Positions 45,299 through 54,883 are shown, counted from the first letter of the stretch. The stretch: 64,000 nt of DNA from Bradyrhizobium sp. U87765 SZCCT0048 (GCF_018131225.1 NZ_JAFCMM010000007.1:186001-250000), one strand, 5' to 3'. Numbers and translations: made by a program. Notes: generated from the sequence alone by a model not told the origin.

Positions 45299-47071
45299 TC
45301 AATGCGCCGCTGCCGGGCTCTCTTCCTGCTGACGCGCTGTTGAGGCTGCAAGAATAAGGCGACTCGCAGGCGGTAGGTCGTAGCGGGGCTCGATGCCGAG
45401 GAGCGGCCCGATACGGGCAATGACATGGCCCGCGGTCGGAACGGCGTTCCAGCCCGACGCGATCTGGCCGTAGGTCTCCTTCAGCGGCTGCGGCTCGTCG
45501 AGCATGATCAGGAGCTGATATTTTGGCTTGTCCGCTGGCAGGATGGCAGTGAACGCTGTCAGCACCCGCTTTTTGGCATAGCGGCCGTTGACCACCTTTT
45601 CCGCAGTGCCGGTCTTGCCGCCAATGTAGTAACCGGGAACATTCGCCCTTTTTGCGGTGCCGATCTCTGCGTTCAGCCGCATCAGGAACCGCATCTTGTC
45701 CGAGGTTTCGGGCTTGATCACGCGCTTTGCGATCGCCCGCGCCTCCTCCTCGGAGCGCTTAAGGAAGGTCGGGGGAATCAGAAGGCCGCCGTTCGCCAGC
45801 GCACTGACGCCCATCACCGCCTGTAGCGGCGCCACCGCCATACCGTGGCCGAACGCAATGGTAATGGTGTTCAAATCGCTCCAACGTCGCGGCAGGATCG
45901 GCGACGCGCTCTCGGGCAATTCCGTACGCAGCCGATCGAGCTGCCCCATCTTGTGCAGGAACGCCTTGTGAGCCTCCAAGCCCTGCGACAGCGCAATCCG
46001 CCCCGCGCCGACGTTGGAGGAGAAGGTGAAGACTTCCTTCATGGTCAGGAAGCGGCCCTTCGGCTCGTCATCATGGATCGCGAACTTGCCGTAGTGCAGC
46101 GGTTCGCGCGCGTCCCACAACGAATCGAGGCCATATTTCCCGGTGTCGAGTGCCATCGCGAGCGTGAAGGCCTTGAAAGTCGAGCCCATCTCGTAGACGC
46201 CGGTGGTCAGGCGGTTGATGCGGTCGGGGTCGTGCACTTCCTTCGGATTGTTCGGATCGAAGTCCGGCAACGATACCATCGCTATGATCTCGCCGGTGTT
46301 TACGTTGGTCACGAGGCCGGAGGCGGCTTTGGCGTGATACTTGTCCTTGGCCTTCAGGAGTTCGTCGCGTAGCGCGTGCTCGACGCGCAAATCGACCGAC
46401 AACTCGATCGGCTTCTGTAGCCAGTCGGTGGCAAAGCCGGCGCGGTGGAGATCGGCGAGGCCCTGATTGTCGAGCCACTTCTCCATGCCGGCGATGCCCT
46501 GATTGTCGATGTTGACGAGACCGATGAGGTGGGCGACCTCGTTGCCGGTGGGATAGATGCGCTTGTTCTCGCGCAGGAAGCCGATGCCGGGCAGGCCGAG
46601 CTTGTGGATGTCCTGCTGCTGCTTCGCCGTGATTTCGCGCTTCAGCCAGACGAAGCTCTTGCGCGAGGACAGGCGCTCGCGCACCTCGGTCTCGTCGAGG
46701 TCAGGCACGGTCGCGGTCAGCAGCTCGATCGCCTCGTCCTTGTCGATGATGCGGCGTGGCTCGCCGAACATGCTGGCGGCCTTGACGTCGGTGGCGAGGA
46801 TCTCGCCGTTACGGTCGACGATGTCCGGCCGCGCGGTCGCGACCACTTCCTGCGAGGCGGCGCCCCGCGCACCATGGACGTCGGCGCCGATCGTAAACAT
46901 CACGAGCCGGCCGCCGATCAGGGTGTAGACCGCCGCAAAGGCCAGCATGACAAGGCCGACGCGCGCGCGCGCCTTCGCGGCGCGGTCGACGTTATGCCCA
47001 TAGAGCAGATTGCGGATGAGTTTGAGCCGCCACCTTGCAGGTTGTTTTGGCTGGGATACGGCGCTCATCAT
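45299..47071 (-). CDS. Penicillin-binding protein, FtsI/PBP2-B type transpeptidase
   Basis: Peptidoglycan transpeptidase of 590 aa anchored by one N-terminal helix (VGLVMLAFAAVYTLIGGRLV). A dimerisation domain follows (RPDIVDRNGEILATDV). The active-site motifs are STFK, SSN (TFSSNVGAGR) and KTGT (YIGGKTGTAEKV). I start at 47071 (MMSAVSQ). It stands alone, without mraW/ftsL/murE, so it is probably a paralogue of the division PBP. An IS remnant lies at its 3' end. Confidence 0.88.
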   Translation of the reverse strand: MMSAVSQPKQPARWRLKLIRNLLYGHNVDRAAKARARVGLVMLAFAAVYTLIGGRLVMFTIGADVHGARGAASQEVVATARPDIVDRNGEILATDVKAASMFGEPRRIIDKDEAIELLTATVPDLDETEVRERLSSRKSFVWLKREITAKQQQDIHKLGLPGIGFLRENKRIYPTGNEVAHLIGLVNIDNQGIAGMEKWLDNQGLADLHRAGFATDWLQKPIELSVDLRVEHALRDELLKAKDKYHAKAASGLVTNVNTGEIIAMVSLPDFDPNNPKEVHDPDRINRLTTGVYEMGSTFKAFTLAMALDTGKYGLDSLWDAREPLHYGKFAIHDDEPKGRFLTMKEVFTFSSNVGAGRIALSQGLEAHKAFLHKMGQLDRLRTELPESASPILPRRWSDLNTITIAFGHGMAVAPLQAVMGVSALANGGLLIPPTFLKRSEEEARAIAKRVIKPETSDKMRFLMRLNAEIGTAKRANVPGYYIGGKTGTAEKVVNGRYAKKRVLTAFTAILPADKPKYQLLIMLDEPQPLKETYGQIASGWNAVPTAGHVIARIGPLLGIEPRYDLPPASRLILAASTARQQEESPAAAH

Positions 47072-47407
47072 CGTTTGTTTGCCGGAAATAAGCAGTCTGC
47101 CATGCACCGCAGCCTTCTGTGGGCAGCCGTTCACTCCTCATTAACGGGTGGTTGGTTAACAACCCCTGATTGAAATATTGCACCAATAAATCTTTTTTGA
47201 TGTTCGCTTTTATCCCTTCCTTCGTCTGCGGATGACCACTGCAGGCTCATCGCGACATTTGCGGCAGTCCGCCCCCCGAGTCTTCCGACGTTTGTCCTTC
47301 TCCCCGCCGCGCCAGCAAGCCCGGCGCCGGCGCGTCTTCGACTTTATCGTTATTGACGATAACGATTAATCAAATTAATGATCTGCTCCGTGAGTGGGGA
47401 CTTGCGC
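47072..47407. promoter_or_regulatory. Intergenic region with 19-bp palindrome
   Basis: About 335 bp between divergent genes. At 47347-47365 lies TCGTTATTGACGATAACGA, with 7-base arms around TGACG, identical to a site at 49634-49652. It is followed by AT-rich ATTAATCAAATTAAT. It precedes the first gene of the catabolic island and is probably an operator. The rest shows nothing recognisable. Confidence 0.6.
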
Positions 47408-47803
47408 ATGCTGTGGTCGCGGTGGACGGCGGGATCGGACAGTGAAACGGTGAATGACGTCTTCGTCGCCGTGACGATGTTTCGTGCCCGCCGTCGCCGC
47501 GATATGCCCGGCATCCTGTGGTCGGGTCATCTGCTGCAACGGCGCTGGGCCGAATTGCCGGGCTCGATCGGCGTGTGGACATGGCTCGATCTGCGGCACG
47601 CCTGCACCGGTTCGGTATCGGTATGGCGCGACGAGGCCGACATGCGCGCCTTCGTGCGCTGGAAGCCCCATGTCGAGATTGTCAGGCGCCATCGTCAGGC
47701 CGGCAAGATGACATCGTCGAGCTGGACGTCGCCGCAGCTCGCGCGCCGTGCGATCCGCTTCAGCGCCGAGGGCCTGCTGACGACCTGGATCGCGCAGGGC
47801 TGA
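47408..47803 (+). CDS. Hypothetical protein, possibly dimeric alpha/beta-barrel
   Basis: Not firmly recognised. From ATG 47408, preceded by TGGGGA, it encodes 131 aa: NDVFVAVTMFRARRRRDMPG, then GVWTWLDLRHACTGSVSVWR and DEADMRAFVRWKPHVEIVRR. A strand, helix, a second strand with SVSVWRDE and a following helix resembles antibiotic-biosynthesis-monooxygenase-like barrels. It is the first gene after the 19-bp palindrome and is 84 bp before the acyl-CoA dehydrogenase, so a role in the same pathway is likely. ATG 47378 is an alternative start. Confidence 0.55.
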   Translation: MLWSRWTAGSDSETVNDVFVAVTMFRARRRRDMPGILWSGHLLQRRWAELPGSIGVWTWLDLRHACTGSVSVWRDEADMRAFVRWKPHVEIVRRHRQAGKMTSSSWTSPQLARRAIRFSAEGLLTTWIAQG

Positions 47804-47887
47804 CGGCCGCGCCGCCTTCAATCGCATGATGGCCGGTGCCGCGCCGCGGCTCCCGGCGAGTGTCCCGCAGCGGGAGAGGTTGGGTCC

Positions 47888-49597
47888 ATGTCATCGTACA
47901 CGCCGCCGTCGTCGCAGCACCAGTTCCTGCTCGAGCAGGTGCTGGGTCTGCAGGACATCCTCGATCGTGGTGGTGGCGACGCCGATCTCGCGACCTGCCG
48001 CGGCGTGCTGGCGAGCGCCGGCCGCTTCGCCTCGGGCATTCTCGCGCCGCTCAATGCGGTCGGCGACCGGATCGGTGCGGTGTTCAGCGCCGGCGCGGTC
48101 GCCATGCCGCCGGGGTTCGCCGCGGCCTATGACGCCTACGTCCGGCAGGGATGGAGCTCGCTCAGCGCGCCTCCGGCGCTCGGCGGCCAGGGCTTGCCGC
48201 AGCTGCTGCAGGTCGCCGTGTCCGAGATGGTGATCGGCGCCTGCATGGCGTTCGCCATGCTGCCGCTGCAGCAGCGCGCCGCGGCGCGGCTGCTCGCCGC
48301 CCATGGCGACGGCGAGGGCAGCCGCCGCCTGCTGCCCGAGATCGTCGCCGGTCGCTGCGGGGCCACCATCGCGATGACCGAGGCCGATGCCGGCTCGGAC
48401 GCCGGGCGCGGCCGTACCCGCGCGCTGCCGCGCGGCGATGGCCTGTTCGAGCTGCACGGCAGCAAGATGTTCATCAGCTATGGCGACCATGATCTCACCC
48501 GCCAGATCGCCCATGTCGTGCTGGCCCGCGAGGTCGATGGCGGCGAGGGTGGCCGGGGCATGGGGCTGTTCCTGGTGCGGAAGTGGCTCGATGACGACGG
48601 CCGCCAGCGCAACGCCGCCCATGTCACCGCCATCGAGCACAAGATGGGGCTCAAGGCGTCGCCGACCTGTGTGCTGACGCTCGACGGCGCCGTCGGCGAG
48701 CGCATCGGGCCGGCGGGCGCCGGGCTGCGGCTGATCTTCGCCATGATCACCGTGATGCGGCTCGAAGTCTCGCTGCATGGCGTGGCGATCGGCCAGGCCG
48801 CCTACGATCGCGCGCGGGCCTATGCCGACGAGCGCCGCCAGGGCTCCGATGCCGCCGGCCGTGGGCCGGTCGCGCTGATCGCCCATCCGGACGTGCGCCG
48901 CAACCTCGCCACCATGCGGGCGCGCCTCGACGCCACCCGTGCGCTGGTGTTCGAGGCGGCGCGCCAGTTCGACCTCGCGGAGCTGGCCGATGCCGGCGAG
49001 GCCGCGGAGGCGCGGGCGCTGGCCGAATTCCTGCTGCCGGTCTGCAAGGTCGCGGGCAGCGAAGCCGGCTTCGAGATCGCCAACCTCGCGATGCAGGTGT
49101 TCGGTGGCCATGGCTACATCGCCGACAACGGCATCGAGCAGTATGTCCGCGATGTCCGTGTCGCCTCGATCTTCGAAGGGGCCAACGGCATCCAGGCGAT
49201 CGATCTCGTCACCCGCAAGCTGGTCGACGGCGACGGCGTGCGCTGGCAGGCGTTCGCGCGCCGTGTCCGCGCCGATCTCGCGACGCTCGCCGGCCATCGA
49301 AGCGCCGCCGATCTCGCGGTCGGCCTCAATGCGCTGGAGGATCTGGCGGTGGCCATGCGCGCACGCCTCGCGCGCGATCGCGCGCTGGCGCTCGCCGGGG
49401 CGACGCCGTTCCTGAACATGGTGGCGATGGTCGCGCTCGGCTGGATGTGGCTGCGCCTCGATGCTGCCGGCGCCGCCGACGTCGCGCCGGACCGCGAACT
49501 GCCCGACCTCTGCGACTTCTTCTTCAGCAACCTGTTTCCGCTGCAAGAGGTCTATCGCCGGCAGGCGTTCGACGAAGGGCCGTGGCGGCGCGCCTGA
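47888..49597 (+). CDS. Acyl-CoA dehydrogenase, DmdC-like subfamily
   Basis: Large acyl-CoA dehydrogenase of 569 aa. TIAMTEADAGSDAGRGRTRA is the flavin/substrate loop, KMGLKASPTCVLTLDGAVGE follows, and the catalytic Glu region is ASIFEGANGIQAIDLVTRKL. The extra N- and C-terminal helices and length match the DmdC/AidB-type subgroup. GGGAGAGG precedes ATG 47888. Predicted alpha,beta-dehydrogenation of a CoA-activated side chain in the island's pathway. Confidence 0.9.
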   Translation: MSSYTPPSSQHQFLLEQVLGLQDILDRGGGDADLATCRGVLASAGRFASGILAPLNAVGDRIGAVFSAGAVAMPPGFAAAYDAYVRQGWSSLSAPPALGGQGLPQLLQVAVSEMVIGACMAFAMLPLQQRAAARLLAAHGDGEGSRRLLPEIVAGRCGATIAMTEADAGSDAGRGRTRALPRGDGLFELHGSKMFISYGDHDLTRQIAHVVLAREVDGGEGGRGMGLFLVRKWLDDDGRQRNAAHVTAIEHKMGLKASPTCVLTLDGAVGERIGPAGAGLRLIFAMITVMRLEVSLHGVAIGQAAYDRARAYADERRQGSDAAGRGPVALIAHPDVRRNLATMRARLDATRALVFEAARQFDLAELADAGEAAEARALAEFLLPVCKVAGSEAGFEIANLAMQVFGGHGYIADNGIEQYVRDVRVASIFEGANGIQAIDLVTRKLVDGDGVRWQAFARRVRADLATLAGHRSAADLAVGLNALEDLAVAMRARLARDRALALAGATPFLNMVAMVALGWMWLRLDAAGAADVAPDRELPDLCDFFFSNLFPLQEVYRRQAFDEGPWRRA

Positions 49598-49633
49598 TCG
49601 CCGCGGGCCAGTAGCCGGGGCGCTACGGCATAA

Positions 49634-49668
49634 TCGTTATTGACGATAACGACTAATAAGATTAGCTA
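49634..49668. promoter_or_regulatory. 19-bp palindrome and TTAGCTA element before CoA ligase
   Basis: TCGTTATTGACGATAACGA at 49634-49652 is base-for-base the same as 47347-47365. It is followed by AT-rich sequence with TTAGCTAT at 49662-49669, similar to the TTAGCTAA elements at 58892 and 59771. The CoA-ligase gene starts about 50 bp downstream. Confidence 0.6.
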
Positions 49669-49704
49669 TTATTACGAGGAAACAATCGCGGCCCGACCCG
49701 GCGC

Positions 49705-51600
49705 ATGGCGGCGGGGACAGCGGCACGCAACGACGAAACGCACCAGAGTCCGGAGATGACCGTGCTGACCCTGCCGAGATCGCGATCCGTGTTCGCCAAC
49801 GCCGGGTGCGACGTCGAGCCGACCGATGACGGCGGTTTCATCGCGCGCTGCGCGCTGCCCGAAGCGCCTTATCCCGACGGCGTGATCGAGGTGCTGCGGC
49901 AGCAGGCGGCGGAGGATCCCGGCCGGGTGCTGTTCCGGGAGTCGGCGCTGGAGGGCATTGTCGCGGAGTTGACGGTCGGCGACGCCTACGCGCTGGCGTG
50001 CCGCGTCGGCCGGACGCTGCGCGATCTCGGCGCGTCGGCCGAGCGGCCGGTAATGCTGCTGGCGGACAACTCCCTGCGCGCCGCCGTCGTCATCCTGGCC
50101 TGCTATGCCGCGCGCGTGCCGGTGGCGCCGGTGTCGCCGTCCTACTCCAGGATGTCCAGCGACTTCGCCAAGCTGCGCCATGTCGTCGAGGTGCTGACGC
50201 CATCGGTGGTCGTGCTCGACGACGGTGCGCTGCATACGGCCGCGCTCGCGGCGGCGCCATGGGGGGCGGCGCGCCTGGTCGCGCTGGAGCGGCCGCCGAG
50301 CGGCGCGCTGGCATGGGGCGATCTGCTCGGCCTTGCGCCCACCGCGGAGGAGGCGGCCGAGCGGTCAGACCCCGACGTGGTGGCCAAGATCCTGTTCACC
50401 TCGGGATCGACCGGCATGCCCAAGGGCGTCATCAACACCCAGCGCATGATGATGTCGAACCAGCAGGCGCTGGCGCAGGTGTGGTCCGGCGTGTTCGACC
50501 GGCCGCCGCGCCTCGTCGACTGGCTGCCGTGGAACCACACGTATGGCGGCAACCAGCAGTTCAACATGCCGATCGTGTTCGGCGGCTCGCTCACCATCGA
50601 TCGCGGCCGGCCGACCCCGGCGGGCTTTGCGACCATGGTGGCGTCGATCAAGCGGACGCGGCCGACGATCTTCCTCAGCGTGCCGCGCGCGCTCGACCTG
50701 CTGGCCGACGAATTGCTGCAGGATCGCGCGCTGGCGCAGGCGCTGTTCGAAGACCTCGACCTGATCGGCTATGCCGGCGCGGCGCTGCCGCCGCCGGTGT
50801 CCGCCAGGCTCAAGGAGGCCGCGATGCGCACCGTCGGTCGCGATGTGCCGGTGGTCGGCCTGTGGGGCGCGACCGAGACCGCGCCGGTCGCGACCGCGGT
50901 GTATTTTGCCTCGTCCGAGCCGGCCAACATTGGCCTGCCGATTCCCGGCTTCGCCCTCAAGTTTACGCCTGATGGCGCCAAGCACGAATTGCGCGTCAAG
51001 GGCCCGGGCGTCACGCCCGGCTACTGGCGCCAGCCGGAGGCGACGCAGAAGGCGTTCGACGCCGACGGCTTCTATCGCATGGGCGACGCCGGCCGTCTGG
51101 TCGAGCCCGGCAACATCGACGCGGGCATCGTGTTCGATGGCCGCGTCGCGGAGAATTTCAAGCTCCTGTCAGGCACCTGGGTCAATGTGGGGGCGCTGCG
51201 GGTCAAGGTGATCGCGGCCTGCGTCGACGACATCGCCGACGTCGTCGTCACCGGCCACGACCGCGACGACATCGGCGTGCTGATCTTCCCGAAGGCGATG
51301 TCGATGGGGGCGGGCCATGCGACGGCGCAGGACGGCTGCCTGATCGATGCCGCGCAGGCGGCACGCATCCGCGCCGCGCTCGCCGCCTACAACCGCACCG
51401 CCGGCGGCAGCTCCAACCGCATCGCGCGGGCGCTGGTGCTCGCGGCGCCGCCCTCGATCGACGGCGGCGAGATCACCGACAAGGGCTACCTCAACCAGCG
51501 CGCGGTGCTGGAGGGGCGGGCCGCGCTGGTGCAGCGGCTCTATGCCGATCCGCCGATGGACGGCGTGATTGTCATCGAGAAGGGAGCCGCGCGTGCTTGA
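49705..51600 (+). CDS. AMP-dependent CoA ligase, feruloyl-CoA synthetase-like
   Basis: Adenylate-forming ligase of 631 aa. The P-loop is ILFTSGSTGMPKGVINTQRM; VDWLPWNHTYGGNQQFNMPI is characteristic of the feruloyl-CoA synthetase branch; GLWGATETAP and DGFYRMGDAGRLVEPGN are the A5 and A7 regions. Late KLLSGTWVNVGALRVK also matches that branch. It should activate an aromatic or long carboxylic acid with CoA. ATG 49756 is another possible start. It overlaps the thiolase-like gene by 8 bp. Confidence 0.88.
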   Translation: MAAGTAARNDETHQSPEMTVLTLPRSRSVFANAGCDVEPTDDGGFIARCALPEAPYPDGVIEVLRQQAAEDPGRVLFRESALEGIVAELTVGDAYALACRVGRTLRDLGASAERPVMLLADNSLRAAVVILACYAARVPVAPVSPSYSRMSSDFAKLRHVVEVLTPSVVVLDDGALHTAALAAAPWGAARLVALERPPSGALAWGDLLGLAPTAEEAAERSDPDVVAKILFTSGSTGMPKGVINTQRMMMSNQQALAQVWSGVFDRPPRLVDWLPWNHTYGGNQQFNMPIVFGGSLTIDRGRPTPAGFATMVASIKRTRPTIFLSVPRALDLLADELLQDRALAQALFEDLDLIGYAGAALPPPVSARLKEAAMRTVGRDVPVVGLWGATETAPVATAVYFASSEPANIGLPIPGFALKFTPDGAKHELRVKGPGVTPGYWRQPEATQKAFDADGFYRMGDAGRLVEPGNIDAGIVFDGRVAENFKLLSGTWVNVGALRVKVIAACVDDIADVVVTGHDRDDIGVLIFPKAMSMGAGHATAQDGCLIDAAQAARIRAALAAYNRTAGGSSNRIARALVLAAPPSIDGGEITDKGYLNQRAVLEGRAALVQRLYADPPMDGVIVIEKGAARA

Positions 51601-52804
51601 CCGGGTCGAGATTCCCTATGGCGCCTACTGGTCGACGCCGTTCGCCAAGTGGCAGGGGCCGCTGGCCGGCCTGCACAGCATTCGCCTTGCGGCGCATGTC
51701 GCCGCCGCCGAACTGGCGCAGCGCGGCATCGCGCCGACGGCCTTCGATCATGCGGTGCTCGGCGTCACCATTCCGCAGTGGCGTGGCTTCTGGGGCGCGC
51801 AGTGGCTGATGAGCATGGTCGGCAACGCCGCCGTTGCCGGCCCGACGGTGGTGCAGGCGTGCCAGACCGGGCCGCGCAGCGTGATGGCGGCGGCGATGGA
51901 GATCGGTGCCGGGCTCGCCACCACGTCGCTGGTCGTGACCTGCGACCGGATGTCGAACGGCGCGTTCGTCACCTATCCAGGTGACGGCGGCTGGGGCGGG
52001 CTGCCGCAGACCGAGTCCTGGACCGTCGACAATTTTCTGGCGGCGCCGGACCGCGGCCATGCGGTGGTGCAGACCGCCGAGAATGTCGCGCGCCGCTGGC
52101 AGATCAGCCGCGAGGAGCAGCATGACGTCGTGCTGGTGCGCTACGCCCAGTACCAGGACGCGCTCGCCGATGATCGGGCGTTCCAGCGTCGCTACATGAC
52201 GCTGCCCTTCGATGTGCCGGATGCGAAGTTCACGCGCAGCGTCGCGATGCTGGAGGGCGATGTTGGTGTGACGCAGACCTCGCGGGCAGCGATCGACCGT
52301 CTTGCGCCGGCGAATGCGGGTGGCACGGTGACCTATGCCAGCCAGACCCATCCCGCCGACGGCAACGCCGCTGTGGTCGTGACCACCGCGGAGCGCGCGG
52401 CGGAGCTCGCCACCGATCCGGCGATCCGGGTGCGCATTCGCGGCTTCGGCCAAGCCCGCGCCGAGCCGGCGATGATGCCGGCGGCGCCGGTGCCGGCGGC
52501 GCGGCGCGCGCTGGAGCAGGCGGGCCTCGACCTCGGCGCGATCACCGCGGTCAAGTCGCACAATCCGTTCGTCGTCAACGACATCGTGTTCGCGCGCGAG
52601 ACAGGCTTTGCCGTCGAGCGCATGAACAATTTCGGCTCGTCGTTGGTGTTCGGTCATCCCCAGGGGCCGACCGGCACGCGGCTGCTGATCGAGCTGATCG
52701 AGGAACTGGCCCTCAAGGGCGGCGGTTACGGTCTCTATCACGGTTGCGCCGCCGGCGATGCCGGCGTGGCAATGGTCGTCGAGGTCGACGACAGGCCGCG
52801 CTGA
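51593..52804 (+). CDS. Thiolase-family protein
   Basis: Thiolase-fold acyltransferase of 403 aa. The acyl-carrying Cys is in VVQACQTGPRSVMAA, the active-site His in GSSLVFGHPQGPTGTRLL and the second Cys in GLYHGCAAGDAGVAMV. I start at GTG 51593 with AAGGGAG upstream; it overlaps the ligase stop. It may cleave or condense a beta-ketoacyl-CoA made by the dehydrogenase and crotonase of the island. Divergent from classic FadA, so substrate is open. Confidence 0.87.
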   Translation: MLDRVEIPYGAYWSTPFAKWQGPLAGLHSIRLAAHVAAAELAQRGIAPTAFDHAVLGVTIPQWRGFWGAQWLMSMVGNAAVAGPTVVQACQTGPRSVMAAAMEIGAGLATTSLVVTCDRMSNGAFVTYPGDGGWGGLPQTESWTVDNFLAAPDRGHAVVQTAENVARRWQISREEQHDVVLVRYAQYQDALADDRAFQRRYMTLPFDVPDAKFTRSVAMLEGDVGVTQTSRAAIDRLAPANAGGTVTYASQTHPADGNAAVVVTTAERAAELATDPAIRVRIRGFGQARAEPAMMPAAPVPAARRALEQAGLDLGAITAVKSHNPFVVNDIVFARETGFAVERMNNFGSSLVFGHPQGPTGTRLLIELIEELALKGGGYGLYHGCAAGDAGVAMVVEVDDRPR

Positions 52805-52837
52805 GGCGCGGCGATCACTGAACGAGCGAGGTTGCTG

Positions 52838-53542
52838 ATGATCTTCACTCCCTATGGCTGGCCCGAGCCCGACGATGCCGCCTATCTGGCGTCCACGGCC
52901 TTCCTCGACAGCGACAGCAGCGAGGTGCGCAATTTCGCGGCGGTCGTCGTCGGGTCGGAGACCGATCCGGTGCAGCGCGGTGTCAAGCTGTTCTACGCCG
53001 TGCGCGATGGCTTCCGCTACGACCCGTTCTCGATCTGGCTGAGCCCGGAGGCGTTCACCGCAAGCTCGGTGCTGCGCAAGGGCTACGGCTTCTGCATCAC
53101 CAAGGCGGTGCTGCTGGCGGCGGCGGCGCGTGCCGCCGGCATCCCCGCGGCCGTCGGCCTCAGCGACGTCATCAATCACTTCACCTCGGACAAGCTGAAG
53201 GAAGCGATGGGCCATCGCGAGGTGTTCATTCACCACGGCTATGCGGCGCTCTATCTCGATGGCCGTTGGGTCAAGGCCGCGCCGGCCTTCAACATCGAAC
53301 TGTGCCAGCGCTTCGGCGTGCCGCCGACCGAATTCGACGGCCGCTCCGACGCCGTGCTGCAGAAGTACGACGCCGACCACAACGTCCGGATGGAATACCT
53401 GCGCGATCACGGCTTCTGGTCGGACCTGCCGTTCAACCGGGTGAAGGACGACATGGAGGGGTATTACCCGCCGGGGTTCAACTATGGCGCCGGCGGCCCC
53501 GGCGGCGACCGCTTCTCCGCCGGCGCGGAGGCGCGGCGGTGA
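52838..53542 (+). CDS. Transglutaminase-like cysteine protein
   Basis: Transglutaminase-core protein of 234 aa. Catalytic Cys in LRKGYGFCITKAVLLAAAAR, His in FIHHGYAALYLDGRWVKAAP, and a following Asn/Asp at PAFN. Most relatives are hydrolases or amidases of unknown substrate. It lies 33 bp after the thiolase gene and 75 bp before a binding-protein gene on the same strand. In a catabolic operon it could hydrolyse an amide. No signal peptide. Confidence 0.82.
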   Translation: MIFTPYGWPEPDDAAYLASTAFLDSDSSEVRNFAAVVVGSETDPVQRGVKLFYAVRDGFRYDPFSIWLSPEAFTASSVLRKGYGFCITKAVLLAAAARAAGIPAAVGLSDVINHFTSDKLKEAMGHREVFIHHGYAALYLDGRWVKAAPAFNIELCQRFGVPPTEFDGRSDAVLQKYDADHNVRMEYLRDHGFWSDLPFNRVKDDMEGYYPPGFNYGAGGPGGDRFSAGAEARR

Positions 53543-53617
53543 TCGTTTGACGTGACGACGACGAAGCAAGGAGGACCACGAGAAAAATGAGTGGTCCCGC
53601 ATGGAGGGGAAATCATC

Positions 53618-54823
53618 ATGATCAGGACGTTGCTTGGAGCGGTCGCGCTGGTGCTGGCGACGGGGGCGGCGCATGCCGCCGACCAGTCGCCGCTGCGCAT
53701 CGGCGTGCTCAACGATCTGTCGAGCGTCTATTCGGACTACCAGGGCATCGGGTCGGTGGTCGCCGCACAGATGGCGGTCGAGGACTATGGCGGCAAGGTC
53801 GCGGGCCGGCCCGTCGAGGTGCTGTCGGCCGATCACCAGATGAAGGCGGATGTCGGCGCGGCGATTGCGCGCCGCTGGTATGACAATGACAATGTCCAGT
53901 TGATCCTCGACGTGCCGAACTCGTCGGTGGCGCTCGCCGTCAACGAGATCACGCGCGAGAAGAACAAGGTGCTGATCGGCTCGGGGGCAGGGACGTCGCT
54001 GCTGACCGGCGAGAAGTGCACGCCCAACACCGTCCACTGGACCTACGACACCTGGGCGCTGGCCCATGGCGTCGCCAGGGCGGTGGTGCAGCAGGGTGGC
54101 AAGAAGTGGTTCTTCATCACCAGCGACTATGCCTTCGGCCACGACCTCGAGAAGCAGGCGGCCGATGTGGTCAAGGCCAATGGCGGCCAGGTCATCGGCT
54201 CGGTGCGCCATCCGCTTGGGACCTCCGACTATGCTTCGTTCATCCTGCAGGCGCAGGCGTCGGGCGCCGATGTCGTCGGTCTGGCGACGCCGGGCGGCGA
54301 CCTCTCGAACCTTGTCAAGCAGGCCAACGAGTTCGGCCTTGGCAAGACGCATCGCCTGGTCGGTCTCATCTTCGCCATCAACAATGTCGAGTCGATCGGC
54401 GTGGCGAGCTCCCAGGGCGTCGTGGCGCTCAACGCCACCTACTGGGACCTCAACGACGCGACGCGGGCCTGGTCGCAGCGCTTCCAGGCGCGTCATCCGC
54501 GCAAGGCGATGCCGAATGACCAGCAGATGGGTGTCTACTCGGCGGTGCTTCACTATCTCAAGGCGGTGGAGAAGCTCGGCGGCGAAGCCAACGACGGCGC
54601 CCGCGTGGTGGCGCAGATGAAGCAGATGCCGACCGACGATCCGCTGTTCGGCAAGGGCGTCATTCGCGCCGACGGCCGCAAGATCCACCAGAACTACATC
54701 CTGCGGACCAAGAAGCCGGAAGACGTCAAGGGGGCGTGGGACTACTTCGACGTCATCGCCACCGTTCCGGCGGACGAGTCGTTCCGTCCGATGAGCGAGG
54801 GGCGCTGTCTGCTGGTGCAGTGA
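53618..54823 (+). CDS. ABC substrate-binding protein (type I, LIV-like)
   Basis: Periplasmic binding protein of 401 aa. Signal peptide ends GAAHAA, mature sequence starts SPLRIGVLNDLSSVYSDYQG. The family pattern continues with KKWFFITSDYAFGHDLEKQA and SGADVVGLATPGGDLSNLVK. A GGAGGGG site precedes ATG 53618. Many aromatic-acid importers of Rhodopseudomonas use such proteins, but no permease or ATPase gene is present in this island. It likely supplies the pathway substrate. Confidence 0.9.
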   Translation: MIRTLLGAVALVLATGAAHAADQSPLRIGVLNDLSSVYSDYQGIGSVVAAQMAVEDYGGKVAGRPVEVLSADHQMKADVGAAIARRWYDNDNVQLILDVPNSSVALAVNEITREKNKVLIGSGAGTSLLTGEKCTPNTVHWTYDTWALAHGVARAVVQQGGKKWFFITSDYAFGHDLEKQAADVVKANGGQVIGSVRHPLGTSDYASFILQAQASGADVVGLATPGGDLSNLVKQANEFGLGKTHRLVGLIFAINNVESIGVASSQGVVALNATYWDLNDATRAWSQRFQARHPRKAMPNDQQMGVYSAVLHYLKAVEKLGGEANDGARVVAQMKQMPTDDPLFGKGVIRADGRKIHQNYILRTKKPEDVKGAWDYFDVIATVPADESFRPMSEGRCLLVQ

Positions 54824-54883
54824 TCCCGGTGCGTCGTTCCGGCGGGCGGCAACGCCCGGCCGGGACGGCGGCACGGCGGGGGC

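Noticed and set aside
43981..45426. 481-codon minus-strand ORF
   Set aside because: Mostly antisense to the PfkB kinase. Only the piece over 45079-45298 resembles a protein, and it is reported as an IS remnant.
51572..54874. 1100-codon minus-strand ORF
   Set aside because: It covers three well-supported plus-strand genes (thiolase, transglutaminase-like, binding protein); very long antisense frames are common in this GC range.
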